This document shows positions 24,411 through 33,280 of a DNA stretch of 64,000 nucleotides, piece by piece. A model generated the notes under the pieces. It was given only the letters and a program-made list of their open reading frames with translations, did no database searches and was not told where the DNA came from. The DNA lies in the NCBI GenBank assembly GCA_051880035.1, contig JBJENE010000001.1:16100-80099 (forward strand), written 5' to 3'. The number at the start of each line of letters is the position of its first letter. Position 1 is the stretch's first letter. This DNA comes from Eshraghiella sp051880035 (GTDB lineage: Bacteria; Bacillota; Clostridia; Lachnospirales; Lachnospiraceae). A program made the position numbers and the translations under genes.

Positions 24411-26249
24411 ATGAAAGATTTTTTACCAATTAACAGAGAAGATATGAAAAAAAGAGGCTGGGACAGGGTGGATTTTGCCTATGTCATAGGTGATGCATAT
24501 GTGGACCATTCTTCGTTCGGGCCGGCAATCATAAGCAGGGTTCTGGAATCAAGAGGATATAAAGTCGGGATAATAGCCCAGCCGGACTGGAAAGATGAAG
24601 AGAGCATAAATGTTTTCGGAAGACCGAGACTCGGGTTTCTCGTGTCCGGCGGAAATATGGATTCCATGGTAAATCATTACACCGTATCCAAAAAGCGTCG
24701 CAGAACCGATTCTTATTCACCGGGCGGCGTTATCGGTAAAAGACCTGACCATGCCACGGTTGTATATTGCAATCTTATTAAGAAAAAATATAAGGACTGT
24801 CCTGTGATAATAGGAGGAATTGAAGCGAGCCTCAGAAGGCTTGCGCATTATGATTACTGGTCAGACAGCCTGAAGCGTTCTATTCTTCTGGATTCCCAGG
24901 CTGATTTGATTTCATACGGCATGGGGGAACATTCAATTGTGGAAATCGCGGATGCTCTGGAAGCAGGTATTGCCGCAGAGGATATAACATTTATCAATGG
25001 AACGGTTTACAAAACCCGCAGATTGGAAGATGTTTACGATTATGAACTTCTGCCGTCTTTTGAAGAATTGAAGGATGACCGTCTGAATTATGCCAGAAGT
25101 TTTAACATACAGTATCACAATACAGACCCTTTTACCGGCAAAAGGCTTGTGGAACCTTATGACAATGGTGTTTTTGTGGTGCAGAATCCGCCGGCTTCAT
25201 TATTGACACAGATGGAGATGGATGATATATACGGGCTTCCGTATATGAATGCATATCATCCGTCATATGAGAAGGATGGCGGAATTCCGGCTTTTTCGGA
25301 AATTAAGTTTTCCCTTACGAGTAACAGAGGCTGTTTTGGAGCATGTTCTTTTTGTGCCCTTACTTTTCATCAGGGCAGGATTATTCAGGCAAGAAGCCAT
25401 GAATCGCTTGTAAAAGAAGCTGAAAATATGACAAAGGAACCGGATTTTAAAGGATATATACATGATGTGGGCGGCCCTACCGCCAACTTTAGAAAACCTG
25501 CGTGCCAAAAGCAGCAGGAACACGGTGCATGCGCACACAGGCAATGCCTTTTTCCGAAACCGTGTCCTAATCTCAAAGCGGATCACAAGGATTATGTGGA
25601 ACTTTTAAGAAAACTCAGAAAAATTCCGGGAGTTAAGAAGGTTTTTGTCCGTTCCGGCATACGATTTGATTATGCACTTGCGGATAAAGATGATACTTTT
25701 ATCAGGGAACTCTGTAAATATCATATAAGCGGCCAGTTAAGGGTTGCACCGGAACATGTATCGGACAATGTATTACGGCTTATGGGCAAACCCTCCAACA
25801 ATGTGTATGAGCAGTTTGTATCCAAATGTGAAAAAATTAACAAATCCCTTGGAAAAGAACAGTATCTTGTTCCGTATCTGATGTCATCCCATCCCGGCTC
25901 AACTCTTAAGGATGCAATAAAACTTGCAGAGTATGTAAGGGATATAGGATATATGCCGGAGCAGGTACAGGATTTTTACCCGACGCCTTCAACCATATCC
26001 ACCTGTATGTATTATACCGGTGTGGACCCGAGAACAATGGAGTCTGTATATGTTGCAAAGAATCCTCACGAAAAAGCAATGCAGAGGGCATTAATCCAGT
26101 ACAGGGATCCCAAAAACTATGAATTGGTTAAAGAGGCTCTTATAAAAGAACACAGAGAGGATTTAATCGGTTTCGACAAAAAATGCCTTATTCCGCCAAG
26201 AAAAATTATCGGCAAAAATAAAAGCAACAGAAGGTTGAAAAACAAGTAG
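24411..26249 (+). CDS. YgiQ-family radical SAM protein
   Basis: This 612-residue UPF0313/YgiQ protein has an N-terminal cobalamin-binding-like region (about 1-200), and a radical SAM core with the cluster motif Cys308-x3-Cys312-x2-Cys315 in RGCFGACSFCAL. A second Cys-rich stretch (KPACQKQQEHGACAHRQCLF) and the late PEQVQDFYPTPSTIST motif are typical of the family. The reaction is not established. The ATG at 24411 agrees with the conserved start MKDFLPI; the frame is open upstream into the esterase gene but that overlap is not used. It may be co-transcribed with the esterase. Confidence 0.9.
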   Translation: MKDFLPINREDMKKRGWDRVDFAYVIGDAYVDHSSFGPAIISRVLESRGYKVGIIAQPDWKDEESINVFGRPRLGFLVSGGNMDSMVNHYTVSKKRRRTDSYSPGGVIGKRPDHATVVYCNLIKKKYKDCPVIIGGIEASLRRLAHYDYWSDSLKRSILLDSQADLISYGMGEHSIVEIADALEAGIAAEDITFINGTVYKTRRLEDVYDYELLPSFEELKDDRLNYARSFNIQYHNTDPFTGKRLVEPYDNGVFVVQNPPASLLTQMEMDDIYGLPYMNAYHPSYEKDGGIPAFSEIKFSLTSNRGCFGACSFCALTFHQGRIIQARSHESLVKEAENMTKEPDFKGYIHDVGGPTANFRKPACQKQQEHGACAHRQCLFPKPCPNLKADHKDYVELLRKLRKIPGVKKVFVRSGIRFDYALADKDDTFIRELCKYHISGQLRVAPEHVSDNVLRLMGKPSNNVYEQFVSKCEKINKSLGKEQYLVPYLMSSHPGSTLKDAIKLAEYVRDIGYMPEQVQDFYPTPSTISTCMYYTGVDPRTMESVYVAKNPHEKAMQRALIQYRDPKNYELVKEALIKEHREDLIGFDKKCLIPPRKIIGKNKSNRRLKNK

Positions 26250-26303
26250 GATAATATTAAAATATAAACATAAATATCATGTGGGTACGAAAGGAAAAAT
26301 ATC

Positions 26304-26945
26304 ATGTATAACGGAATTGAAAACATTACCATCTGTGACCATCCATTGATTAAGCACAAAATCACAATGCTCAGGAAAATCGAGACAGGAACCAATGAAT
26401 TCAGGGCACTTGTTGAAGAAATTGCCGTATTAATGGGATATGAAGCATTAAGAGACCTTGAACTGGAGGAAGTTGAAATCGAGACACCTTTGGAGAAAAC
26501 CATGTGTCCGGTAATATCAGGCAAAAAGCCGGCGATAGTTCCTATCCTTCGTGCGGGACTTGGTATGGTAGGTGGACTGCTTAAGCTTATGCCGGCAGCC
26601 AAGGTAGGCCATATCGGAATGTACAGGGATGAACAGACACATGAACCTCACGAATACTACTGCAAACTGCCTAATCCTATTGAACTTCGTAAGATTTATG
26701 TTGTAGATCCTATGCTTGCAACGGGTGGCTCTGCCGTGGACGCAATAGATCTTATAAAGCAGCGCGGAGGTAAAGATATTACATTTATGTGCATAATTGC
26801 AGCACCTGAGGGACTTGAAAAGCTTCACAAGGCTCATCCGGATATCAGAATTTTCGCAGGAAATCTGGACAGGGAACTTAATGAAAATGCTTACATCTGT
26901 CCGGGACTGGGAGATGCAGGAGACAGAATTTTCGGTACAAAATAA
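26304..26945 (+). CDS. upp: Uracil phosphoribosyltransferase
   Basis: Upp makes UMP from uracil and PRPP for pyrimidine salvage. The 213-residue protein shows PILRAGLGMVGG (80-91), the flexible GMYRDEQTHEP loop, the PRPP-binding VVDPMLATGGSA (133-144) and the uracil-binding C-terminal CPGLGDAGDRIFGTK. The length is standard. A GAAAGGA site precedes the ATG. The uracil permease gene lies convergently downstream, so uptake and salvage genes are neighbours but not in one operon. Confidence 0.97.
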   Translation: MYNGIENITICDHPLIKHKITMLRKIETGTNEFRALVEEIAVLMGYEALRDLELEEVEIETPLEKTMCPVISGKKPAIVPILRAGLGMVGGLLKLMPAAKVGHIGMYRDEQTHEPHEYYCKLPNPIELRKIYVVDPMLATGGSAVDAIDLIKQRGGKDITFMCIIAAPEGLEKLHKAHPDIRIFAGNLDRELNENAYICPGLGDAGDRIFGTK

Positions 26946-26959
26946 ATAATTAATAGAAC

Positions 26960-27098
26960 AAAGCGGACAAGTCCGCCTCTAACTCCCTAAATCCCTCAAT
27001 CCTTGAGGGACTTGCTCCGCTTTGCGAGCCGAGCACGGTCAGCTTTAGCTGACATTTTCCTATCGTGCGAGTGCTCATCCTTAGCGGAGCGTTTTTTT
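26960..27098. repeat. Highly structured intergenic element after upp
   Basis: This element contains nested and competing inverted repeats. CAAAGCGGA (26960-26968) pairs with TCCGCTTTG (27017-27025). Inside or beside it are GCGGAC/GTCCGC (26964-26977), CCCTCAA/TTGAGGG (26994-27010), GTCAGCT/AGCTGAC (27039-27054) and GAGCAC/GTGCTC (27032-27076). GCTCCGCT (27015-27022) can alternatively pair with AGCGGAGC (27083-27090), ahead of a T-run ending at 27098. It is probably a terminator carried on a dispersed palindromic element. Confidence 0.65.
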
Positions 27099-27102
27099 GT
27101 TT

Positions 27103-27130
27103 AACAGGAAATTCGGAGGAATTTCCTGTT
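27103..27130. repeat. 11-bp perfect hairpin
   Basis: AACAGGAAATT (27103-27113) pairs with AATTTCCTGTT (27120-27130) around CGGAGG. It is not followed by a U-tract. Confidence 0.7.
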
Positions 27131-27134
27131 AGAC

Positions 27135-27175
27135 AAAAAAGGAATCAGCCACATTACCGTGATTGATTCCTTTTT
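27135..27175. terminator. Bidirectional terminator between upp and uraA
   Basis: GGAATCA (27141-27147) and TGATTCC (27164-27170) form a stem flanked by A-rich and T-rich runs, giving a U-tract in both directions. Confidence 0.8.
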
Positions 27176-27182
27176 ATTATGG

Positions 27183-27216
27183 CGGCGGGAAAATAAGACC
27201 CGCCGTTGTTTTTTTT
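27183..27216 (+). terminator. Second plus-strand terminator
   Basis: CGGCGGG (27183-27189) and CCCGCCG (27199-27205) form a GC-rich stem followed by TTG and eight T. It is a strong back-up terminator just before the convergent uraA stop. Confidence 0.85.
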
Positions 27217-27222
27217 GATAAA

Positions 27223-28572
27223 TCAGACAGACTTGTCCATATCGAAATTGTAATCCTTGCCCGGAAGTATTGCATTAAGAATAATTCCTACAAGAGCACC
27301 TACAGCAAGACCTGAAAGGCTGATTGTTACTTTTCCGATTGTGAATACAATTGCGCCTGCACTGCTGTAGTTAATTCCGATTGCAAGAACCAGAATCAAA
27401 GCAGCAATGATGAAGTTTCTTGACTTGGAAAAATCAACTTTGTTTTCAACTATGTTGCGGACACCGACAGCGGAAATCATACCGTAAAGTACAAGTGAAA
27501 TACCACCGACAGTAGCAGCCGGCATAGAGCTTATTACAGCTGCGAACTTTGGACAGAAAGAGAAGAGAATTGCAAATCCTGCTGCAATCTCAATTACAAG
27601 CGGATCATAAACCTTGGAAAGTGCAAGAACACCTGTATTCTCTCCATATGTTGTATTGGCAGGAGCTCCGAAAAGGGAAGCAACGATTGTTGCAAGACCA
27701 TCACCGAGAAGTGTTCTGTGGAGTCCCGGCTCTTTGAAATAATTTCTTCCGGTAGTTGAAGAAATTGCGGAAATATCACCGATATGTTCAACGATTGTAG
27801 CAAGTGCAATAGGCATAATCGTGATTATTGAAGTGACAAATCTTGAAGCATTGAAATTGGCTCCGAAGATGGAGAATACGGTAGCATCCTTTGCTACAGG
27901 AAGACCAACCCAGGCAGCTTCTTTTATTGTATCAAACATAGATGTATCGCCGATGGCAACATTGTAGATTGCAGCTGCGGCATATGAAACAACTACACCG
28001 ATGAGGATAGGTACAATTTTAACCATTCCTTTTCCGAAAATGTTGCAGATTATTACAACAAGAATAGCAATGATTGCAACCCACCAGCAGCTTGAGCAGC
28101 TGTCAATTGCTGATTTGGAAAGTGTAAGACCTATTGCGATGATGATAGGACCTGTTACGATAGGCGGGAAAAACTTCATTACTTTTTTGGCACCGAAAAT
28201 CTTAATTAATGCTGAAAGGAGCAGATAAAGAAGTCCGGCAAAAGCCACTCCCACACATGCATAAGGAAGAAGTTCCGAATTGTTAAGGGCATTTCCGGCT
28301 TCATCGGTAAGAGGTGCTATAGCTGCATAACCTCCTAAGAATGCAAATGAGGAGCCAAGAAAAGCAGGAACCTTTCTTTTGGTGATAAAGTGGAAGAGCA
28401 GTGTTCCGATACCTGCAAAGAGCAGTGTTGTTGAGATACTGAGTCCCGTTAAAAGCGGAACAAGAACCGTAGCACCGAACATTGCAAACATGTGCTGGAG
28501 ACCGAGTAACAGAGTTTTAGGTACGCCCAGCTCTTTGGCATTATAAATGCCGTCTTTGTTAGTGTTATTCAT
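27223..28572 (-). CDS. uraA: Uracil permease, NCS2 family
   Basis: This 449-residue membrane carrier of the nucleobase-cation symporter-2 family imports uracil with protons. About 12-14 hydrophobic segments are visible. Typical motifs are LGLQHMFAMFGATVLVPLLTG at the N-terminus, SSFAFLGGY, and the later EHIGDISAISSTTGRNY, where the Glu is the substrate-binding residue and EHIGD favours uracil over xanthine carriers. AGGAGG lies seven bases before the ATG. Position beside upp supports uracil as substrate. It has its own short upstream region and no visible PyrR or uracil leader. Confidence 0.92.
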   Translation of the reverse strand: MNNTNKDGIYNAKELGVPKTLLLGLQHMFAMFGATVLVPLLTGLSISTTLLFAGIGTLLFHFITKRKVPAFLGSSFAFLGGYAAIAPLTDEAGNALNNSELLPYACVGVAFAGLLYLLLSALIKIFGAKKVMKFFPPIVTGPIIIAIGLTLSKSAIDSCSSCWWVAIIAILVVIICNIFGKGMVKIVPILIGVVVSYAAAAIYNVAIGDTSMFDTIKEAAWVGLPVAKDATVFSIFGANFNASRFVTSIITIMPIALATIVEHIGDISAISSTTGRNYFKEPGLHRTLLGDGLATIVASLFGAPANTTYGENTGVLALSKVYDPLVIEIAAGFAILFSFCPKFAAVISSMPAATVGGISLVLYGMISAVGVRNIVENKVDFSKSRNFIIAALILVLAIGINYSSAGAIVFTIGKVTISLSGLAVGALVGIILNAILPGKDYNFDMDKSV

Positions 28573-28652
28573 TTGTAACCTCCTAAAAGAAAAATTGGCT
28601 TTACCATATAAGATATTACCACATTAATTTCAATCCGTAAATTTCTTTTATG

Positions 28653-28682
28653 TTGAAGAATCATAAAAAGATAGAGTATAAT
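28653..28682 (+). promoter_or_regulatory. Promoter of the LRR-VWA-MoxR operon
   Basis: TTGAAG (28653-28658) lies 18 bases before a consensus TATAAT (28677-28682). Transcription would begin about 28689, only a few bases before ATG 28692. Confidence 0.65.
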
Positions 28683-28691
28683 AAGTTTATT

Positions 28692-29558
28692 ATGGACTAT
28701 ACATTAAAAAATAAAACAATAATTATAACCGGAGGGTTTAAGGACCAAAGCATTATTGACATTCCCGCGACGGTGGACGGATGTCCCGTAACTGAAATTG
28801 AGAAATATGCATTTAGCGGAAGAGAGGAACTTAAGGAGGTCATTCTTCCGGAAAGCATTCAACGAATCGGAGGACATGCTTTTTACAATTGTAAAAATCT
28901 TTCACATGCGGAATTGCATGACGGGATAAGGGAACTTGAAGATGGTGCGTTCAAAAACTGTTACAGCCTGTCCCGGATAACGATGCATTCACATGAGGGC
29001 CGTGAAGGTTGTATAAGAAATCTAATGAGTGACAACATCCAGGAGATTACCTTGGATATCTTTTATGATAATGGAGAACGCAGCAGACTTTTTTTCCCGA
29101 CTTTTGAGGATGATTATGTGGAAAATACACCTGCAAGAATTTTTCAGGCGGTAAGTTACGGAACCGGAGGAGCCTACAGACAGTGTATGCAGGCAGGGAC
29201 TCTGGATTACAGGGATTTTGACAGACTGTTTGAGCGCTCTGTGAGGGAGGACAGGCCGGAAGCGGCAGTATTTAACTGTATAGGCAGGCTTATGTATCCA
29301 TATAAGCTTTTTAATTCCGCAAAGGAGAAATACGAAAATTATCTTGCTGGGAATGATTTTTTTGCGGCATCGGTTTTTATTGAAAACAGAGATTCTGGTG
29401 CAATCAAATATATGTGTGAACATAAGCTTATCTGCCATGAAAGTGCAAAAAGACTGATAGAAATTGCAGCAGAGAAAGAGAATATGGAAATATTCGGACT
29501 TTTGATGAATTACAAAAATACGAATTTTATAACAGAAAAGAAACGGTTTGATTTATGA
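28692..29558 (+). CDS. BspA-type leucine-rich-repeat protein
   Basis: This is a 288-residue cytoplasmic protein. Residues about 8-100 contain three to four BspA/TpLRR-type repeats (IDIPATVDGCPVTEIEKYAF, LKEVILPESIQRIGGHAF, LSHAELHDGIRELEDGAF). The remainder is helical, with a FERSVREDRPEAAVFNCIGRL segment, and may form an ankyrin-like or TPR-like fold. It is unlike most BspA proteins in lacking a signal peptide. ATG 28692 is chosen because an earlier ATG at 28650 falls before the promoter. There is no clear ribosome site, so the mRNA may be nearly leaderless. Its stop overlaps the next ATG by four bases (ATGA), coupling it to the VWA gene. A recognition or adaptor role is inferred. Confidence 0.8.
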   Translation: MDYTLKNKTIIITGGFKDQSIIDIPATVDGCPVTEIEKYAFSGREELKEVILPESIQRIGGHAFYNCKNLSHAELHDGIRELEDGAFKNCYSLSRITMHSHEGREGCIRNLMSDNIQEITLDIFYDNGERSRLFFPTFEDDYVENTPARIFQAVSYGTGGAYRQCMQAGTLDYRDFDRLFERSVREDRPEAAVFNCIGRLMYPYKLFNSAKEKYENYLAGNDFFAASVFIENRDSGAIKYMCEHKLICHESAKRLIEIAAEKENMEIFGLLMNYKNTNFITEKKRFDL

Positions 29559-30835
29559 GTACTGATATTTTATCCAAAAAAACAGAAATCGGTAAACGGA
29601 TACTGTCATCTTCAAGAAGCAGCCTGTATTTTGCCATGCGTTTTATGGATATGGCGCTGTGTGCTTTTTCATATGAAGGAAGCGATGAAAATAATTTTAT
29701 CGGAACTGACGGAAATAAAATTTTTTTCCGCCCTGATTTTTTGATTGATTGCTACGAAGAAAATGTAAAGCTTGTTAACAGGCAGTATCTTCATATGACA
29801 CTGCATTGTATTTACAGACATCCTTTCAGACTCTCTGACAGAAAGAGACAGCTGTGGGATATTTCCTGTGATATAGCGGTGGAATATGTTATTGACCACA
29901 TGAATTATTCGTGCATCAGTATGAGATTAAGTGCGTCAAGAGATGCCGTGTACAGGGAATTACAAAAGCATTGCAAAATATTAAATGCAGATTTAATTTA
30001 CAGACATCTGACCTCAGGCCTGTGTTCTGATGATATGATTTCCCGAATTGCGGACGAGTTCCTTACAGATGATCATAACTACTGGTATCGCAAGAACGAA
30101 AATCCTCAGAGCCAAAGGCAGAATGAGCAGAAGTGGGAGGACATAAGCAGCAGGCTTCAGACCTCAATTGAGACTGTAGAGAAGAAAGCCGGTACGGAAG
30201 ATGCGGGACTGTATATGTCCGTTAAATCCGAAAATAAAAAGCGATATGATTATAAGGAATTTTTACGGAAATTTGCTGTGTACAGGGAAGTAATGGAGGT
30301 GGATCCGGATTCATTTGACTACAATTTCTATACATACGGTCTTAATATGTACGGAAATATGCCATTAATCGAACCGCAGGAACAGAAAGAAATCAAAAAA
30401 ATCCTGGATTTTGTAATAGTAATTGATACTTCTTTTTCCTGCTCCAAAGAACAGGTAAAAAAATTCCTTGAAGAGACATGTCAGATACTTCTTGGTTCGG
30501 AAAGCTTTTTCAAAAAGGTAAACATAAGGGTTCTTCAATGCGATATTAAGGTGGAGAAAGACGATATTATTACTAACGACGAAGAAATGCAGCAATATAT
30601 AGATAATTTTGAGGTGAAAGGACGGGGCGGAACCGACTTTCGTCCGGCTTTTAGGTATGTGGCAGAGCTGATTGAAAAAGGAGCGTTTGAAAGGCTTAAA
30701 GGTCTTATATATTTTACGGACGGAAGAGGAACCTATCCGTCACATAAACCACCGTATGATACGGCTTTCGTTTTTGTAGGGGACGATTATGAAGACAAAA
30801 ATGTTCCGGCGTGGGCAATTAAACTTGAGATATAG
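29555..30835 (+). CDS. VWA-like protein with degenerate metallopeptidase domain (DUF2201-like)
   Basis: This is a 426-residue cytoplasmic protein. The N-terminal half resembles the putative metallopeptidase domain that precedes a VWA-like domain in DUF2201 proteins, but the zinc motif reads His80-Met-Thr-Leu-His84 with His89, so the catalytic Glu of HExxH is replaced by Met. The C-terminal VWA-like domain has a MIDAS-type Asp291-Thr-Ser293-Phe-Ser295, then Thr360-Asp361 in GRGGTDFRPAF and Asp389-Gly in YFTDG. VWA proteins of this kind act as substrate adaptors for MoxR ATPases, and one is encoded 11 bases downstream. The gene is translationally coupled to the LRR gene upstream. Confidence 0.85.
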   Translation: MSTDILSKKTEIGKRILSSSRSSLYFAMRFMDMALCAFSYEGSDENNFIGTDGNKIFFRPDFLIDCYEENVKLVNRQYLHMTLHCIYRHPFRLSDRKRQLWDISCDIAVEYVIDHMNYSCISMRLSASRDAVYRELQKHCKILNADLIYRHLTSGLCSDDMISRIADEFLTDDHNYWYRKNENPQSQRQNEQKWEDISSRLQTSIETVEKKAGTEDAGLYMSVKSENKKRYDYKEFLRKFAVYREVMEVDPDSFDYNFYTYGLNMYGNMPLIEPQEQKEIKKILDFVIVIDTSFSCSKEQVKKFLEETCQILLGSESFFKKVNIRVLQCDIKVEKDDIITNDEEMQQYIDNFEVKGRGGTDFRPAFRYVAELIEKGAFERLKGLIYFTDGRGTYPSHKPPYDTAFVFVGDDYEDKNVPAWAIKLEI

Positions 30836-30846
30836 AGGTAAGTACA

Positions 30847-32376
30847 ATGAATATTAAACAGGCAAAAAACGAAATCAAACAAACCGTAATGGCATATCTT
30901 TCAAAAGATATGCTTGGAGAATATGAAATTCCTTCTGTAAGGCAGCGCCCGATACTTCTTATGGGTCCTCCGGGAATAGGAAAGACTGCCATTATGGAGC
31001 AGGTGGCAAGAGAGTGCAAAATAGGAATTGTGTCATATACGATTACACACCATACAAGACAGAGTGCGGTGGGTCTTCCTTTTATCGAGAAAATGTTTTA
31101 TAAAGGAGAAACTTATTCCGTAACAGAGTACACCATGAGTGAAATAATAGCGGCAGTATATTCCAAAATAAAGAAAACCGGACTTAAGGAAGGAATTCTT
31201 TTTATTGACGAAATTAACTGTGTGTCCGAAACCCTGGCGCCTACAATGTTACAGTTTCTGCAATGTAAAATGTTCGGTAATCATGAAGTGCCGAAGGGAT
31301 GGATTATCGTAGCCGCAGGAAATCCGCCGGAATATAATAAATCCGTCAGGGAATTTGATGTGGTTACACTTGACCGTGTCAGGAAAATAGATGTGGAAGC
31401 TGATTTTGATGTATGGAAGGAATATGCATACCAAAACAGAATTCACGGAGCGATTATGTCGTATCTGGAATTGAAAAGAGAAAATTTTTATGATGTAAGG
31501 ACAACCGTTGACGGAAAAATATTTGTAACGGCAAGAGGATGGGAAGATTTGTCCGTCATGCTTTATGAATATGAAAAACTGGATTACGCCGTTAACGAGG
31601 CTTTTGTTCTGGAATATCTGCAGCATCCCGCAATTGCAAAGGATTTTACCAATTATTACGATTTATACAAAAAATATAAAAAAGATTACAGGATTGATGA
31701 AATTTTTGCGGGAAAAGTCTCAGAAGCAGCTTATGATAAAATCAGGCTGGCCGCTTTTGATGAGCGCTACAGCATAATTACACATCTTTTAAGCGGACTT
31801 ACCGGGAAATTTAATGAGGCTGATTTCCAGAATTTATATGTAAGCGATGTTTTTGACATGCTGAATAAAATTAAAGCCATTTTCGGAAAAAGCGGAGAAA
31901 ATCTCAGAGCCGATGCCAGCTCGGTTACAATGGAAGCACAGGCAAAGTTAGATATGCAGGTAGCCGCAAATCTAATATCCGGCAATGAACTTAAGGCAAT
32001 GAGAAGTGCTGTTTTATATGTAAATGATGTAGCAGAAAAGCACAGTAACGGTTCGGCCAATATGCCTATTACTCCTGAGATATTTGACGGAGTGCGCAAA
32101 GATTTTGAGCTTGTTAAAGCTCATCGTGAAAAAGTAATTAGCGATGCCAAAGATTCCCTTGAAAATGTATTTGATTTTATTTTAAGGGCATTCGGAGAAG
32201 AGCAGGAACTCATCCTTTTTGTTACGGAGCTTTCACTGAACTGTCATGCGGTGCGTTTCATGAACGAAGAAGGCTGCGAAAGATACAATTATTATATTGC
32301 AAAATATCTGTCCGGCGACAGGCAGAGGGAGATAATGGATGACATCAGAAGTGTTAGAGAAAGCGAAGGGCTGTAA
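30847..32376 (+). CDS. MoxR-type AAA+ ATPase
   Basis: This 509-residue AAA+ ATPase of the MoxR/RavA-like branch has Walker A GPPGIGKT (about 40-47), Walker B ILFIDEINC, sensor 1 AAGNPPEYN, and an arginine finger region FDVVTLDRVRKI. A long C-terminal helical region (about 280-509) is specific to this subgroup. MoxR ATPases remodel or activate target proteins together with a VWA partner, here encoded directly upstream. The LRR protein of the same operon could select the target. The last 38 bases overlap the next gene in another frame. Confidence 0.9.
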   Translation: MNIKQAKNEIKQTVMAYLSKDMLGEYEIPSVRQRPILLMGPPGIGKTAIMEQVARECKIGIVSYTITHHTRQSAVGLPFIEKMFYKGETYSVTEYTMSEIIAAVYSKIKKTGLKEGILFIDEINCVSETLAPTMLQFLQCKMFGNHEVPKGWIIVAAGNPPEYNKSVREFDVVTLDRVRKIDVEADFDVWKEYAYQNRIHGAIMSYLELKRENFYDVRTTVDGKIFVTARGWEDLSVMLYEYEKLDYAVNEAFVLEYLQHPAIAKDFTNYYDLYKKYKKDYRIDEIFAGKVSEAAYDKIRLAAFDERYSIITHLLSGLTGKFNEADFQNLYVSDVFDMLNKIKAIFGKSGENLRADASSVTMEAQAKLDMQVAANLISGNELKAMRSAVLYVNDVAEKHSNGSANMPITPEIFDGVRKDFELVKAHREKVISDAKDSLENVFDFILRAFGEEQELILFVTELSLNCHAVRFMNEEGCERYNYYIAKYLSGDRQREIMDDIRSVRESEGL

Positions 32377-33280
32377 TCTCTGTCCGAGACAGTGTAAAGC
32401 GGACAGAACAGGAAACATGAGAGGAATATGCGGCGAGACAAATACCATAAGAGCGGCAAGAGCTGCGCTTCATAAATGGGAAGAACCGTGTATTTCGGGC
32501 ACAAGAGGCTCGGGAACAGTTTTTTTTACAGGCTGCTCCCTGAAATGTGTATTCTGTCAGAACCGGAATATATCGGGAGGAATGGTCGGTAAAGAAATAA
32601 CCGAGGAAAGGCTTTCGGATATTTTTCTGGAACTGTCCCAAAAAGGAGCCAACAATATAAATCTTGTCACACCGACCCATTTTATCCCGGGAATAGTTAA
32701 AGCCATTGAAAAAGCCAGGACAAAAGGATTAAATCTTCCCATCGTCTATAACTGCGGCGGATACGAATCGATTCAGGGATTGAAAATGCTTGACGGACTG
32801 GTGGATGTGTACCTTCCGGACATGAAGTATTTTTCTTCCGAACTGAGTCTTAGGTACTCAGGGGCAGAGGATTATTTTGAAAGGGCTTGTGAAAGTCTTG
32901 ACGAAATGTTCAGACAGGTGGGCACGCCTGAGTTTTCAGACGGAAAAGGCTCTTGCGAAAAAGGAATTATGACAAAAGGCATGATTGTAAGACACCTTTT
33001 ACTTCCCGGGGGACTCTCTGATTCCCGGAAAGTTATTTCTTACCTGTATGAAAGATTTGGAGATAATATATATATCAGTATTATGAATCAGTATACGCCG
33101 ATGAAAAGTGTGACGGATACAGACAGCTTATATCCTGAACTGGGCAGAAAGGTAACAGATGAAGAATACGATGCTCTTGTGGATTATGCCATAGAAATCG
33201 GCATTGAAAACGGTTTTATCCAGGAGGGCGAGACCGCCAAAGAAAGCTTTATACCTGATTTTGATATGGAGGGAATCTGA
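32339..33280 (+). CDS. Radical SAM protein, PflX / activating-enzyme-like
   Basis: This 313-residue radical SAM protein has the cluster motif Cys66-x3-Cys70-x2-Cys73 (GCSLKCVFC). The N-terminal Cys-rich segment CNLCPRQC...GIC (Cys12, 15, 19, 31) is typical of the PflX group (COG1313), annotated as pyruvate-formate-lyase activating-like but with no proven substrate. RHLLLPGG and a C-terminal DEYDALVDYA segment also match. ATG 32339 starts within the MoxR gene, overlapping by 38 bases; GTG 32351 is an alternative start. The tight overlap suggests coupling with the MoxR operon, although this family is widespread without MoxR. Confidence 0.85.
   Translation: MTSEVLEKAKGCNLCPRQCKADRTGNMRGICGETNTIRAARAALHKWEEPCISGTRGSGTVFFTGCSLKCVFCQNRNISGGMVGKEITEERLSDIFLELSQKGANNINLVTPTHFIPGIVKAIEKARTKGLNLPIVYNCGGYESIQGLKMLDGLVDVYLPDMKYFSSELSLRYSGAEDYFERACESLDEMFRQVGTPEFSDGKGSCEKGIMTKGMIVRHLLLPGGLSDSRKVISYLYERFGDNIYISIMNQYTPMKSVTDTDSLYPELGRKVTDEEYDALVDYAIEIGIENGFIQEGETAKESFIPDFDMEGI

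Noticed and set aside
26946..27222. CRISPR array or insertion sequence between upp and uraA
   Set aside because: The repeats are inverted and unequal, with no regular spacers and no transposase frame.
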